This document shows positions 1 to 9,779 of a DNA stretch of 64,000 nt, piece by piece. The position numbers were made by a program, and so were the translations under genes. The notes beneath the pieces are model-generated. The model saw only the letters and a list, made by a program, of their open reading frames with translations, had not been told where the DNA came from and did not search any database. This DNA is from Agrypnia vestita. Its lineage: Eukaryota > Arthropoda > Insecta > Trichoptera > Phryganeidae. The DNA lies in contig JADDOH010010002.1 of the NCBI GenBank assembly GCA_016648135.1, positions 62,001 to 126,000 of the forward strand. Direction: 5' to 3'. Each line of letters opens with the position of its first letter. Position 1 is the stretch's first letter.

Positions 1-415
1 TTTAAAGGTTAGGAAAAACTTGATTAAAACTCTTGTCTGGTGTGCTGATGTATGGCAGCGAAACATGGACCATCGGCCAGAGCATGTCCGGGAGGCTAGC
101 GGCCTTTGGGATGTGGTGCTACAGGCGCATGGCGAGGATCCATTGGTCAGAACATATTATCCGAAACGACGAGGTGTTGAGCAGGGTGGGCGAAAAGAGG
201 CAGCTCCTTAACAGAATCGCCCAACAGCGATCAATTTGGATAGGACGTAATATAAGGCACCCGGGCCTGCTTTTATACATCGTCGAGACCAGATTACCGG
301 AGATGTGCGCTGTAGCACCTACCAAGAGATGAAGAGGCTGGCAGGTGACAGAGAGGAGTGGAGAAAGCGAGTGCTTGTTGCAGACTAACCCTAGGATTGC
401 GACCAAAAAAAAAAA
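1..415 (+). pseudogene. LINE reverse-transcriptase C-terminal fragment with poly(A) tail
   Basis: The translation from about 33 contains the LINE post-RT motif series MYGSETWT, MWCYRRMARIHW, NDEVLSRVGEKRQLLN and WIGRNIRHPGLL, typical of RTE/BovB-like endonuclease-reverse transcriptases. The frame is lost near 300 and resumes as YQEMKRLAGDREEWRKRVLVAD followed by TAA at 386-388. A run of A (about 405-418) then marks the retrotransposition tail. It is cut by the window start, so only the C-terminal part is present. The clade name is inferred from motif wording, not a tree. Confidence 0.8.
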
Positions 416-431
416 AAATAACTTGATGGAC

Positions 432-605
432 GGCGGCCCTCATAGCGCAGCGGATATGACACTGGCTTCCCACACCGGGGATTCCGGGTTCGATTCCCGG
501 TGAGGTCACAATTTAATATATTAATCAAGCCTGGGTCTTTTGTGATGTATTTCGCTTCTGTAATTGGGCCTCCTGGCTTGTTGAAGCGTAAAATATAGTG
601 TATAT
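432..605 (+). mobile_element. tRNA-derived SINE, family 1, copy 1
   Basis: Head with tRNA-like internal promoter: A-box-like TAGCGCAGCGG near 443 and B-box GGTTCGATTCCC near 488, then a non-tRNA body containing CTTCTGTAATTGGGCCTCCT and GTTGAAGCGTAAAATA. The same head and body recur at 54794-54970, which defines a family. It sits immediately after the LINE poly(A) run, so it may have inserted next to or into that tail. Confidence 0.82.
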
Positions 606-1544
606 ATATATTGTAGAAGGTTGTTTCAAAATCTGTTATCATGCCTATTAGGTACACCGCTTGAAACAAATGCAATTCTCTTAACAGCATTTTTAAACAA
701 TTTTATGGCGTTAGTTAAAAGTATTGCTATTGGCTAAATATCACTCGGAAAACCTCCATCTTGATAATATAAAAACCTTAGTTTTCGATGGTGTAAATAG
801 ATTTTTTTACTATTTTAAAAATTATTATACAATGCAAATGCGTACACGGAAAACGTGTCACATTAATATCTTGTTTCGATAGTACTTACCTACTCGATTT
901 TACTGGCATATTTCAAGTCTAAGGAATTACTTAGTTCAAGTATTCTCCTACAATGAAAAATGTCAACGAGTCTCGAGAACTCAACCTTAGGCGGTGCACG
1001 CGTGTTATCGGTGAGTTTGAAGCGCAGTTTTTCTTTGTTAATTGTATTCATCATTATATGCGAGACGGACCAGCGCGTGTCGCGCGGCGCGAAGTGTCAA
1101 CCCGACAATTTATAAATAAATTATTAATCAATAAAACACCGTCCCAAATTTGATTTACAATCAGCTACATTTACGGCAAAATAAACGTAGAAAGATGGCG
1201 TTCTTTGTACGATTTCAAACAGCACTTGGTTCGCAATCAAGTCAGACAATGCGCAAATAATTAAACGGAAGTCTGGAAGGAACCTTGCTGTGGAATATTG
1301 CAATCCATTTAGAATTATGTCACCCTTGCAAAACTCCATTACCGGAAACTTTTGCGTCGTCAGCTCTAAGTTTTTAAAAAACGGTTATTAAAAGCGTTGA
1401 TTTAATTCTGCCTGTTGGTACATTAAAATCTGTAAAACCGTAAGCAGCAGTTATTACGTTCAATAGTTTAATGTATTTTTGTATATTATTTAGTGTATAG
1501 CAGTGGCGTGCAGCGCAAACAAGCAAAAAAGCTGTGCATTAGTA
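606..1544. other. No gene recognised
   Basis: AT-rich sequence. Short ORFs at 953-1153 (+) and 1124-1339 (-) show no recognisable motif and look like chance frames. A GC-rich spot near 1070-1100 (CGCG-rich) is unexplained. Confidence 0.5.
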
Positions 1545-1688
1545 AAGATTTAAAATTCTAGCCGTAATTCGTCCTACGGCTAGAAGTTTTATTTCTGACG
1601 TTTCCATTTAACGTGACGTATCTGTTTTTTTCGATTTAAAATTCTAGCCGTAATTCGTCCTAGAAGTTTTATTTCCGACTTTTCTGTG
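1545..1688 (+). repeat. Local direct duplication, two ~60-bp copies
   Basis: GATTTAAAATTCTAGCCGTA begins at about 1546 and again at about 1636. Both copies continue through ATTCGTCCTA and AGAAGTTTTATTTC. The first copy carries extra ACGGCT, making a small palindrome (AGCCGTA...TACGGCT). It looks like a local tandem duplication. Confidence 0.7.
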
Positions 1689-2583
1689 CTTAACTTCATG
1701 TCAATTCTTCATTTATTTCGCCAACCAATTTGTTCCACAGATATAATCACGTCGAGAAAAGAACCGTGTATTTTTAATGCTGCGAGTTTTGTGTAGTAGC
1801 ATCCTTTCTCATCTGTCCAGTATCATGACACATTTAAGTATTGAAAAAAACCGAATATTTTATACGAATCATAAAGATGTGAAGACAGATCAAATACGTA
1901 ATGACCTTAACCCCCGTGGCGAGAGAGCACTCTCCTGAAGATGCGTTATTTATTCGTTTGTTTGTATAAAATATCCGTTTTTGTTTCAATGCCTAAATAT
2001 GTCGAACGACCGTCATATAAACATGAAATCTTTGGTATTATGAGACATCCAGCATAATAATTTCACATCCTGTATCTCATTACTCAAGGCTAAAATTGTT
2101 AGCAGAAGAGAGAATTTAGAAATCCCAGCACCCAATAGGCCATATTCTGAAAATAACAAAATTGTTATTTTGGCGACTTTGTTATCCCAAAGCTAAAAAA
2201 AAGACGAGATGTGGGCATATTTACGACAATCCGCTTTTATTCGGTGACTATCATCCAAACACTCCAAAATAGACGGGACATGTATATTTACGCCCGCGTT
2301 ATTACATAATTAAAAAAATACATTTACGACTTTTTGCAATTTTAGATGAGACCTTTAGAAAGAAGAAGTGCATGTAAATGGTCTAAATTAGTGTCTCAAG
2401 TATTTTTTGATGAATATTGTATAAAATAAGTACTAATATTATTTTGAAAGTTGGTAGAAATCACATGTTTCACACGAATCTACAAATTTCTTCATCCAAA
2501 GGGTTCAAATACTAAATTAAGGCCAATATTTTCGTCCGAGTTAACAAAGGCAGTTAACGGCAATCTCTGGTACTCTAAAATCC
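1689..2583. other. No gene recognised
   Basis: AT-rich, no ORF of note. Bases about 2138-2168 match, in inverted orientation, a segment at about 3567-3597, so the following LINE/MITE complex is flanked by an inverted repeat. Confidence 0.5.
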
Positions 2584-2637
2584 ACGATTTGGAAGAATAA
2601 GTATATGGACATCAAGAGCAAGATGAGAATCTATAAG

Positions 2638-2835
2638 GCGTCTGATACACATGCTTATTTAGTGGCATGTGAGCATGCGCAGTATCGACCTTCTCTAGGC
2701 CTTGCTTATTAGTGGCATGTGTGTACGCACATTGCTAGTAACGAACATGCCACTAGCCATACAACCGCCGGTTGATTTATGAGCATGCCACTAAGTGGCA
2801 TGCCACTAATTAGCATGTGTATCTGTAGCTTAAAG
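2638..2835. mobile_element. MITE with ~25-bp terminal inverted repeats
   Basis: The left end has GATACACATGCTTATTTAGT from about 2643; the right end, reverse complemented, reads GATACACATGCTAATTAGTG. Inside are further repeats of AGTGGCATG and its complement. No coding capacity. It splits the LINE reading frame. Exact ends and target duplication are unclear because the bases just outside the inverted repeat are diverged. Confidence 0.75.
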
Positions 2836-2999
2836 CATACGTGAGACCAATAATGAGATATGGCGTTAAGCAAGGGCAGACGAAATCAGGACTAAACGAA
2901 TATTGAAGATATTTTTGATTTTTATAGCGTTAACTTTGTGGTTGGACATAATTATAAATTTTAATTAACTAACTTTGCATAAAACACTTAAATAATGAC

Positions 3000-3050
3000 T
3001 CTACGTCTATCGGTTTCGATACTACCGTACCTTCATCAGGACTGACGTAC
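3000..3050 (-). ncRNA. Hammerhead-ribozyme-like motif, inverted partner
   Basis: On the minus strand: CTGATGA (3039-3033), stem II GGTAC with GTATC (one G-U pair), GAA, helix III ACCGAT (one mismatch), then A and GAC. This is the mirror copy of the motif at 3114-3165, slightly more decayed in helix III. Confidence 0.6.
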
Positions 3051-3113
3051 AACTGACTATCCATTACATATCCCAATGTAAACAATTACTAGGATAGGTA
3101 ATGCACAGTCAGT

Positions 3114-3165
3114 TGTACGTCAGTCCTGATGAAGATACGGTAGTATCGAAACCGGTAGACGTAGA
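3114..3165 (+). ncRNA. Hammerhead-ribozyme-like motif (best copy)
   Basis: CTGATGA at 3126-3132; one unpaired A; stem II GATAC (3134-3138) with GTATC (3143-3147) around GGTA; GAA at 3148-3150; helix III self-complementary ACCGGT (3151-3156) with no loop; predicted cleavage after A3157 (GUA). Helix I pairs GTC (3123-3125) with GAC (3158-3160), then TAC (3116-3118) with GTA (3161-3163) across a four-base bulge. The loop-less helix III suggests dimer-dependent cleavage. The extra base before stem II departs from the textbook core. Confidence 0.7.
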
Positions 3166-3639
3166 GTCATTATTTAAGTGGTTTATACAAAGTTTGTTAA
3201 TTAAAATTTATAAATATTGAAGACTTCCGAGACGAAGACGCTGAGGAATCGCGTAAGGAACACCAGAATAAAAGAGATATGTGAGGCTGAAGACATAGTA
3301 CGATGGAGTAGACAACGAAGGAGGCACTGGCATGGTCATATCCAGAGAATGGACAGCACCAGACTCCCTTATATCGCACTACTTAATCAGCCTCATGGAG
3401 CCCGTCCTCGCGGAGGTTCTTCCAAGAGATGGAAGGGCAGCTGGGATCCACCTCCCAGGAGGCGCTATCCTCTGAAGAACAGACCACATACGTCTATTAA
3501 AAGGACGAAGAAGTAGATTTTCGTCACAATGATAGAAATGTTGACAAATGTTGACCAAGTAACAATCTTGTTATTTTCAGAATACGGCCGAATATTTGCT
3601 TCCATTCCCAGACTTTTCCTGGCCACCCTGAGTACGACA

Positions 3640-4310
3640 ACACGATGATAATGAAGCCTGAAGTGTAATAGGAAAACTAAAATAACAAAAATGTTGAACG
3701 CCCTAGGACTAGAAACCGTAAATCAAAGAATAAAATATAATGCAATGGTGCAAATATTTAAAATTAAATATGGATTAGTACCCAAATACTTCGATGACAG
3801 GATGAAGCTGAATAAGGATTTTCATTCCTACAATACAAGAGGAAGTGACAAGATAAGACTACCAAAGAAAAAGAAAAACACCTCACAAAATTGTATGATG
3901 TATAAAGGTATAAAAATCTTCAATAGCCTGCCAAAGGAAATTCAAATCATGGAGAATATAAGGAGGTTTAAACTGGAGTGAAAAAAAAATATTGTAAAAA
4001 CTTTTAATTTTTTTAAAATTTTTAATTTAATTCGGTCATCCAACAGGGAGACACAATTGCTTGATAAGATGAAATATAAAAAAAATAGTTAAATGTCTCC
4101 CGCAATTAAAGGATAACACAAACAGGAGATAATCATAGATAAGTCAATTTGACAATGACAGATAAAACATCATTTAACCGATTATTCCAAATTTAGCTTT
4201 AACATAGATTAAAGGGGGTCATGATGATTAGATGGAATGCAATATGTCTAAGTGAAATCATATATATTAGCCCACACAACATTATGTGTGGAACTAAATA
4301 ATTAAGATCA
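3640..4310 (+). pseudogene. CR1/jockey-like LINE 3' end, copy 1
   Basis: The 96-residue frame at 3691-3981 reads MLNALGLETVNQRIKYNAMV, VPKYFDDRMKL, FHSYNTRGSDKIRLPK and YKGIKIFNSLPKEIQ, the standard C-terminal tail of CR1/L2/jockey-type non-LTR polymerases (HNTR and YNSLP-like blocks). It ends at a stop after RRFKLE. The 3' UTR has an ATTAGCCCACACAACAT-like block that recurs in the copy at 37820-38260. 5'-truncated, with no RT catalytic domain. Confidence 0.82.
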
Positions 4311-4680
4311 GTAAATATCTGTATTCTTGAAAATTACCGTGATAAATTGTGCGATTAGATTGATGTTTTTATATTATTTATTATTTGAATATTTGAAATA
4401 TAATATATGAATTAATATTTCTGTGAATTTCGATTTCACAATTCGTCGCCCTGTCATATCCAAACAAAATTTCACTGTCGAACAATGCTGCGATATTTGC
4501 CAATTTCCATCCTGTAACCTGTCATGAAAAGCAACACATCACATTTGACAGGTGACAATTTTTTTACACACGAAAATCACGGTCTGCGCCACTGGTGACG
4601 ATTTTAGTTCTGGCATAGTTTAGGCAGAAAACTGCATCACCTGAAATTTTATATATATTTTTTTGATGTTTAAAGGGTTA
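4311..4680. other. No gene recognised
   Basis: AT-rich sequence with no ORF or repeat structure that I could identify. Confidence 0.5.
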
Positions 4681-4920
4681 TATTTGTATTTGGACATATT
4701 TGTTAATTAAAAAAAAAAAACTTTATTGATGGATTTTAAACGTCTATTGGTTTCGATGCCACTGCATCTTCGTCAGGACAGACGCATAACTAACATAAAT
4801 AAATTTGTTAAATTTTTAAATGTCAGGTGAGGATGTTGCCTCATTTGTTGTGGGGGACTGAGGTGGAGTCTGACAGGGAGGCATTGAGATGAGGAATATA
4901 TTAAATAATGTAAGCAGAAG
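4640..4920 (-). mobile_element. Solo hammerhead-bearing repeat
   Basis: Carries one ribozyme-like core on the minus strand (4742-4790) and, further on, a GTTGTGGGGGACTGAGGTGG block related to one at about 4.466e4 inside the foldback element at 44525-44850. Only one arm is present, unlike the paired elements. Borders are approximate. Confidence 0.5.
4742..4790 (-). ncRNA. Hammerhead-ribozyme-like motif
   Basis: Minus strand: CTGACGA (4776-4770), one A, stem II GATGC / GCATC around AGTG, GAA, ACCAAT, A, GAC, with GTC before the core pairing to GAC. Stem II differs in sequence from the copy at 3114-3165 but still pairs perfectly. Helix III is weak. Confidence 0.6.
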
Positions 4921-5419
4921 GAATTTGCCTGTCAAAATCCCTCGTACTATGTCGATGACAACAATAACATCGAAATCTCTAGCACCTTCTACGATACTCT
5001 CGTATTATCTATGAAATTCGGGGAACGTCTACAAACGTCTGGAAACGACGAGAAAATTATTGCAAACACAAGAATAATCTAGGAGGTTCGAAAAACCTGC
5101 ACACATAAACGGGATTGACAGCTGCGCGAATGAACGTTTGTTTTGACATTTCCATCGGTGCAAACTACGCCGTGGACGACGGTCGATGTGGCCAGTCGTG
5201 GAATTTAAGGGCGACAAATATTGAGCGAAGTTGCGTAAATTAATTGGCAATTTATAAATTATGACTAATTGATGAATCCCTAATTTATTTCCGCACCCAC
5301 GACTTGTGACAGTATACAATTTTAATGCTGTTTTCTACATTGAACGTGTGACCTGTTTCTAATAGTTGGTTTAACACTGAAATAGATGGTCCCGTTGTTT
5401 TTTTCCACTAGTTTTATTT
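4921..5419. other. No gene recognised
   Basis: No supported coding frame. A minus-strand frame at 5029-5319 (96 aa) has no recognisable domain and is probably chance. Confidence 0.5.
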
Positions 5420-5640
5420 TAGAACCAGCCGTACATCCGTGAAAAATTACGGAAAATAATAATGACGAATTGCCTTGCGTGACCTATGCCGCAGCACATG
5501 CCGCCCGATGATTACGTGTCACACACTAATTATATCTTAGGTTTTAATTCCAGAAGTTTACGGACTTTACGACAGACAGCCGGATGGACAGACAGATAGA
5601 CAACGAGATCGTTATGTTTGATATCCTACTACATGTTTCG
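5420..5640 (+). repeat. Dispersed repeat R3 with SINE-like GACAGACA tail
   Basis: Bases about 5435-5530 (GTGAAAAATTACGG ... GATTACGTGTCACAC) match a copy at about 26625-26705. The following GACAGACAG...GGACAGACAGATA tail and TATGTTTGAT block resemble the 3' end of SINE family 2 (33445-33650). It could be a diverged, headless SINE. Confidence 0.55.
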
Positions 5641-8267
5641 GAAACCTCCGTTTCATACTTCAGGTGAGTTTATACTCTCCTAGTCTACACTCACCAGACA
5701 GAATTTTCAAAACAAATGATATCCTCAATTATAAGAATAACTATTAGTTAAATCATCATCGGAAAATTTGTTAAGACATCACTCGCTAGTTCGTGACTTC
5801 ATGGTGTGAAAAATTTCGTCGCACGATGCGCACGCTTTTCGTTGCATCCTAAAATTTCACTTTCAACATGCCTTAAGTATAATAAAAAAAAATGAACACT
5901 TTGAAATCGCTTGTCTCCTTGACTATTACGACACTGATGTTGGAATATTTTTGACTCACAATTTACGCAGTAATCTATATCTAAGTTGTGGACATCAAAT
6001 ATCATGAAAATAAAGAAATATTATCATCTTTCTATTATTTAACCTCTCGTTGAAGACAGGAGAAATAGAAATGGTTAAAATAGCCCAAAAAACTCGATTA
6101 AAAAGATTATTTCATTTATTTTAAAAACACTAATTCCTTTATTTTATCGTTTTTTTATACCATCGTACGGCATCACACGCCTGTCTATTCGTCTGAACTG
6201 GATAAATATTTTGATGAATTATGAAGGAATATTATTTTAATGTTGTTAAACAAACAAATATATACAGGTTTGATTTATTCAAAATATCATAAAGACCCGA
6301 GCTGTAACGTCATAAATACAACATTTGTTATTTAAAACGTAAATATTCCCGTTTGAAACATTTATTTTACAAAGCTACGCAACGCGATTGGTTATTTCAA
6401 ATCGGCCAACCGTGAGAACATAATTCCAGAACGATTTGAAATTTGAATGCGGGATCCCACTTTAAAGTGTCGTATTTAAATGCCACGTCAGCGAAAATTT
6501 ACAAATTCCGCCATAATTTTGAATATAAAACAATCCCGCATCGCGATGATAAATACAACGGGTGGATTAAAATTATTCACTAGCGGCTAAATTCCGAAAT
6601 AAAGCAGGGAAATACTTTTAAAATCACTTTTTAGCGGCGCTCGGTGCAGTGCCTAACTATTCCACAAATTTCTGAATGTTAAATTTTGAAATGGGCAACA
6701 TTTTTGATCGAACTCCACAGCGGTCTTAAAACTATTTAAATTTTATGAAAATCGTGGGTACCTAAGTAAATTTCATCATTCATCGTCATAAGTTGCAATT
6801 TACATTACATAAAAATCAAATTTGATGTTTCAATATTGTCAAGAGTCGTGGCTTTGGAAGACAAATGAAAACAACTATTTCGTAATCTTTAATTCGTATA
6901 TAAACACATTATTTATCGCTCGTAGAACATTAAATTCTCGCACGTGGTATTGATCGCATTTATTTATTTCATAACTATCGGTAAGTATTCGCCTGATTAT
7001 TTCACTGGTATCTATCGCTCCGAAATTCACGACTGGGCACACCAGTCGACTCGCTACTTACTTCGCATCGAACGAACTATCAAAACAAACTCTGCTGGTG
7101 GTGGTGCTATATTTATGAGATCACGTTGGTTTCGAACCTCCTATATTATTTATTCCTTTCTAGTGTTTAAGAGAAGGTTCCCGTCGCTTCTAAGTTGTTC
7201 CAGGCGTTTCCGAATATTGTAGATAACTCTAGATTGCCATAGGACGTTCTCGATCCTGTTGTGTGTCGATATTGTTGTGACATTTTACAAGGGATTCGGA
7301 CAGAGTGCTATCACTTTTTCTTTCTATTTCGTTACAACATTTTTATTGCACACGCTATTGATGTTTGCAATGTAAAATTAACTAACTGGTTGGTTTACTA
7401 TTCGAAGTTATGTTATTAATTGTCTAAGAAAACATGTTTTAGTCCACGATAGCCAACAGTTAAAGTTAAGTGCCTTTTCCCAATATTAGGGGAGGACTAG
7501 GACAAGAATTAAAGTAGGTATGTATTTGGAAAGGATAGTTCCCAGGAAGATTCCTGGTCAGGCTAAAAAAAATGAAAGGATTTCTTCCAAATAAAATTAA
7601 AAAATCCCGGTTATAGAAGCTTGGATATGTTAAATTTTTTATTTTAATTTAAATAGTATAGCAGTACCATAATTTATGCAATTCAAAATTTCACTCAGGA
7701 GCTGAACAAGTATTGGATATTAAGCTAGGTAAGATGTGAACCCCGATCCGTGATTAAAAAGAGAATAATAAATTTAATACAGGTGTTCCAAAGGTGGCTT
7801 TGCTATTTAAAGATTTTATTCTAAAATATTTTTTCATTTTTTTTTGCACATCATTTACAATAATTTGAAACAAAAAGTCATTAAATTTTGTGTATTTTCG
7901 CCCACCTTTCGGCTAAAATTAGAAACTTTTTTATTCATCAAATTGAAAACGCGTGGGCAGATACCTGTTTTATCGGAAACAATAGATAAATAAATTGAAA
8001 TTAAAAGTTCGTTATTTAAAATTGCACGCCAAAAGCTACCTATCTGAATCTGACAGCTCATATCAAGTTTTCAAACTAAACGAGCGGCTACACCTACTCA
8101 TCATATCGGGGCAGGTTGTATAAATAGACACACATTAATTGAGGCACTGCATACATTAAATGTTTGCGAAATAACAAATATATTCAGAGTCTGCAATGCT
8201 TCTGTATTATATCGGATGTTGTTTTTATGGCAGACCGATGTTGTTGTTGAATAGCTTTTTAAATCAA
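5641..8267. other. No gene recognised
   Basis: A long AT-rich stretch. Open frames of 60-92 aa (for example 6944-7222 +) have no motif or codon pattern that I trust. No structural RNA or repeat found. Confidence 0.5.
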
Positions 8268-8568
8268 TCTATACTAATAGGTGTATAAAGAGGTAAAGTT
8301 TGTGAGTTTGTATGTTTGGATGTAGGAGGTAATCACCGAAATAACTAATATTTATAATGGACTTTCAGGATGGACATAGGTTATATATTATTATCCCGTA
8401 AAAATAAAATGGCTTTCGTGGTGACCTATTTTACAACTAAAGTCGAAAAAATGGTCGAGCGATGCATTTTTTTAGAACGCTGCCTTAACGATAAGAGATA
8501 TTTGAATACTTTCTATAGAGAAGTTGTAGAACTCAAAAAGAACTCAAGAAGCCGCGGGCACAGCTAGT
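8268..8568 (+). mobile_element. Non-autonomous Helitron/Helentron-like element, full length
   Basis: Starts TCTATACTAATA and ends CCGCGGGCACAGCTAGT, the familiar termini of insect Helitron-type elements (5' TC, 3' CTAGT), with the characteristic internal blocks GTTTGGATGTAGGAGGTAAT and GGTTATATATTATTATCCCG. A 5'-end copy lies at 60322-60490. It has no Rep/helicase sequence, and the 65-aa frame inside is incidental. Confidence 0.85.
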
Positions 8569-9619
8569 TTTCAATAAGGTGTAACATCTAATGCGCGTAC
8601 ATGTATACGTACCGACTTTTTCTCTTTAATTATTTTTTAACTCTCAACAACTAATTAAGGGACACGTAGAATGCCGCATCAAGGTATTACGATAATTTAA
8701 CCGTTTTATCAAAAAAATGTCCGTTGTAAATAATCTGATTTGAATGAGTTTTCGGTTTAAGCATCTGCATCCAAATTCCGTTATGTGTAGTGTAATCAGA
8801 AAATTTGAAAAAGGGATGCGTAACATTTCAAGATTTGCTATTGTCTGGTAGAGTTCTTTCAATTAAAAGCGTCTTTAAAAATTGATGCTGTACGGGAAAG
8901 TGTTGAAGATACTCCAGGATCATCAGTTAGACAAATTCATTCATCAGCAGGACCATCAGTTACAAAACAACTTCATCAGTTAGAATTATCGACATTTTTA
9001 TTATCTTTATTTATCTGACATAAACTTGAATCAGAATAAGTAGTAATCCTAATAACGTTGGTCATTTTTCTCCTGACACAAGAATGTGTCGTACATACAA
9101 TATATCTATTGCGCTGAACTTAACATTGATGCTGATATTCTTGCAGATTATCAAATCATCATTCAAACCTGAACCCATAGAACACATAAAATCAATTATT
9201 TATTTATATAACCTTACATGTTGTTCAAGCAGTATGAAGACAATAATTGAGATAGTAGGCTGAGTTTTAAATAATTACCTATTTTAAAAAAAATGTATTT
9301 TGTATCCAGTTAGTCTCGTAAAAAAATTCGTTAGATAGTTGTGCAAGAGAATGAAATTGACGATATGGTACAATCTCGTAATTTTTTTTATCTGAAAGTT
9401 ATCAATAAAGGCAGTTATGTCTAAAAAAAATTGAATATACCTAGTCATCGAGGTTTATTATTTTAAAATGAACTGAATTTGAAATTTTATAGCAAATATA
9501 GACTATAAATTTACAGGCAACATGATTTTGAAAGGAATAGATACAAAAAATCTATAATTCAGTATTTAACTGTAATTTTTAAAGAGTGAAGGTTGTTATT
9601 ACGGTCGTTAGACATATTT
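8569..9619. other. No gene recognised
   Basis: AT-rich. Bases about 8919-8985 hold four spaced CATCAGTTA/CATCAG words (ATCATCAGTTAGAC, CATCAGCAGGACCATCAGTT), a small irregular repeat of unknown meaning. Confidence 0.5.
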
Positions 9620-9660
9620 AACTGTAAATAGTTTAGGATATTTTATACCAACCGTATGTA

Positions 9661-9722
9661 TTTCCGAGAAGCGTATCTCGACGTTTCGTTGAATACATAT
9701 TCAACGTCATCAGGAGGACGAC
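9661..9722 (-). ncRNA. Hammerhead-ribozyme-like motif
   Basis: Minus strand: CTGATGA (9713-9707), one C, stem II GTTGAAT / ATTCAAC (perfect 7 bp, loop ATGT), GAA, helix III ACGT, predicted cleavage after C (GUC), then GAG pairing with CTC just before the core. Same layout as the other copies with unrelated stem sequences. Confidence 0.65.
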
Positions 9723-9779
9723 CTTTACCTGCGGTGGTGGAGGTCGGATTGATTAGGTGCTGCTTTCTAGGGATATATT

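Larger units (their letters stand above)
2910..3212. mobile_element. Foldback element with an inverted pair of hammerhead-like motifs
   Basis: Two long inverted arms (about 2952-3055 and 3104-3212) surround a ~50-bp centre. The element is flanked by the direct repeat AATATTGAAGA at 2899-2909 and 3213-3223, and removing it restores the LINE reading frame, so it is a real insertion. Each arm carries one ribozyme-like core, pointing inwards-to-outwards. No ORF, so any mobility must be driven in trans. Confidence 0.85.
2584..3520 (+). pseudogene. LINE RT C-terminal fragment interrupted by two insertions
   Basis: Reading across the insertions, the pieces give LINE post-RT motifs: SKMRIYKA before 2640, KAYVRPIMRYG at about 2833-2865, and TKRILKTSETKTLRNR leading into RNTRIKEICEAEDIVRWSR, RRRHWHGHIQRMDSTRLP and PRGGSSKRWKGSW at about 3217-3460. 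This is the fingerprint of LINE elements whose C-terminus reads RxRRRxWxxHxxRM. Insertion 1 is a short MITE (2638-2835). Insertion 2 is a foldback element (2910-3212) flanked by an 11-bp repeat AATATTGAAGA. The nested order shows the LINE is oldest. Confidence 0.8.
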
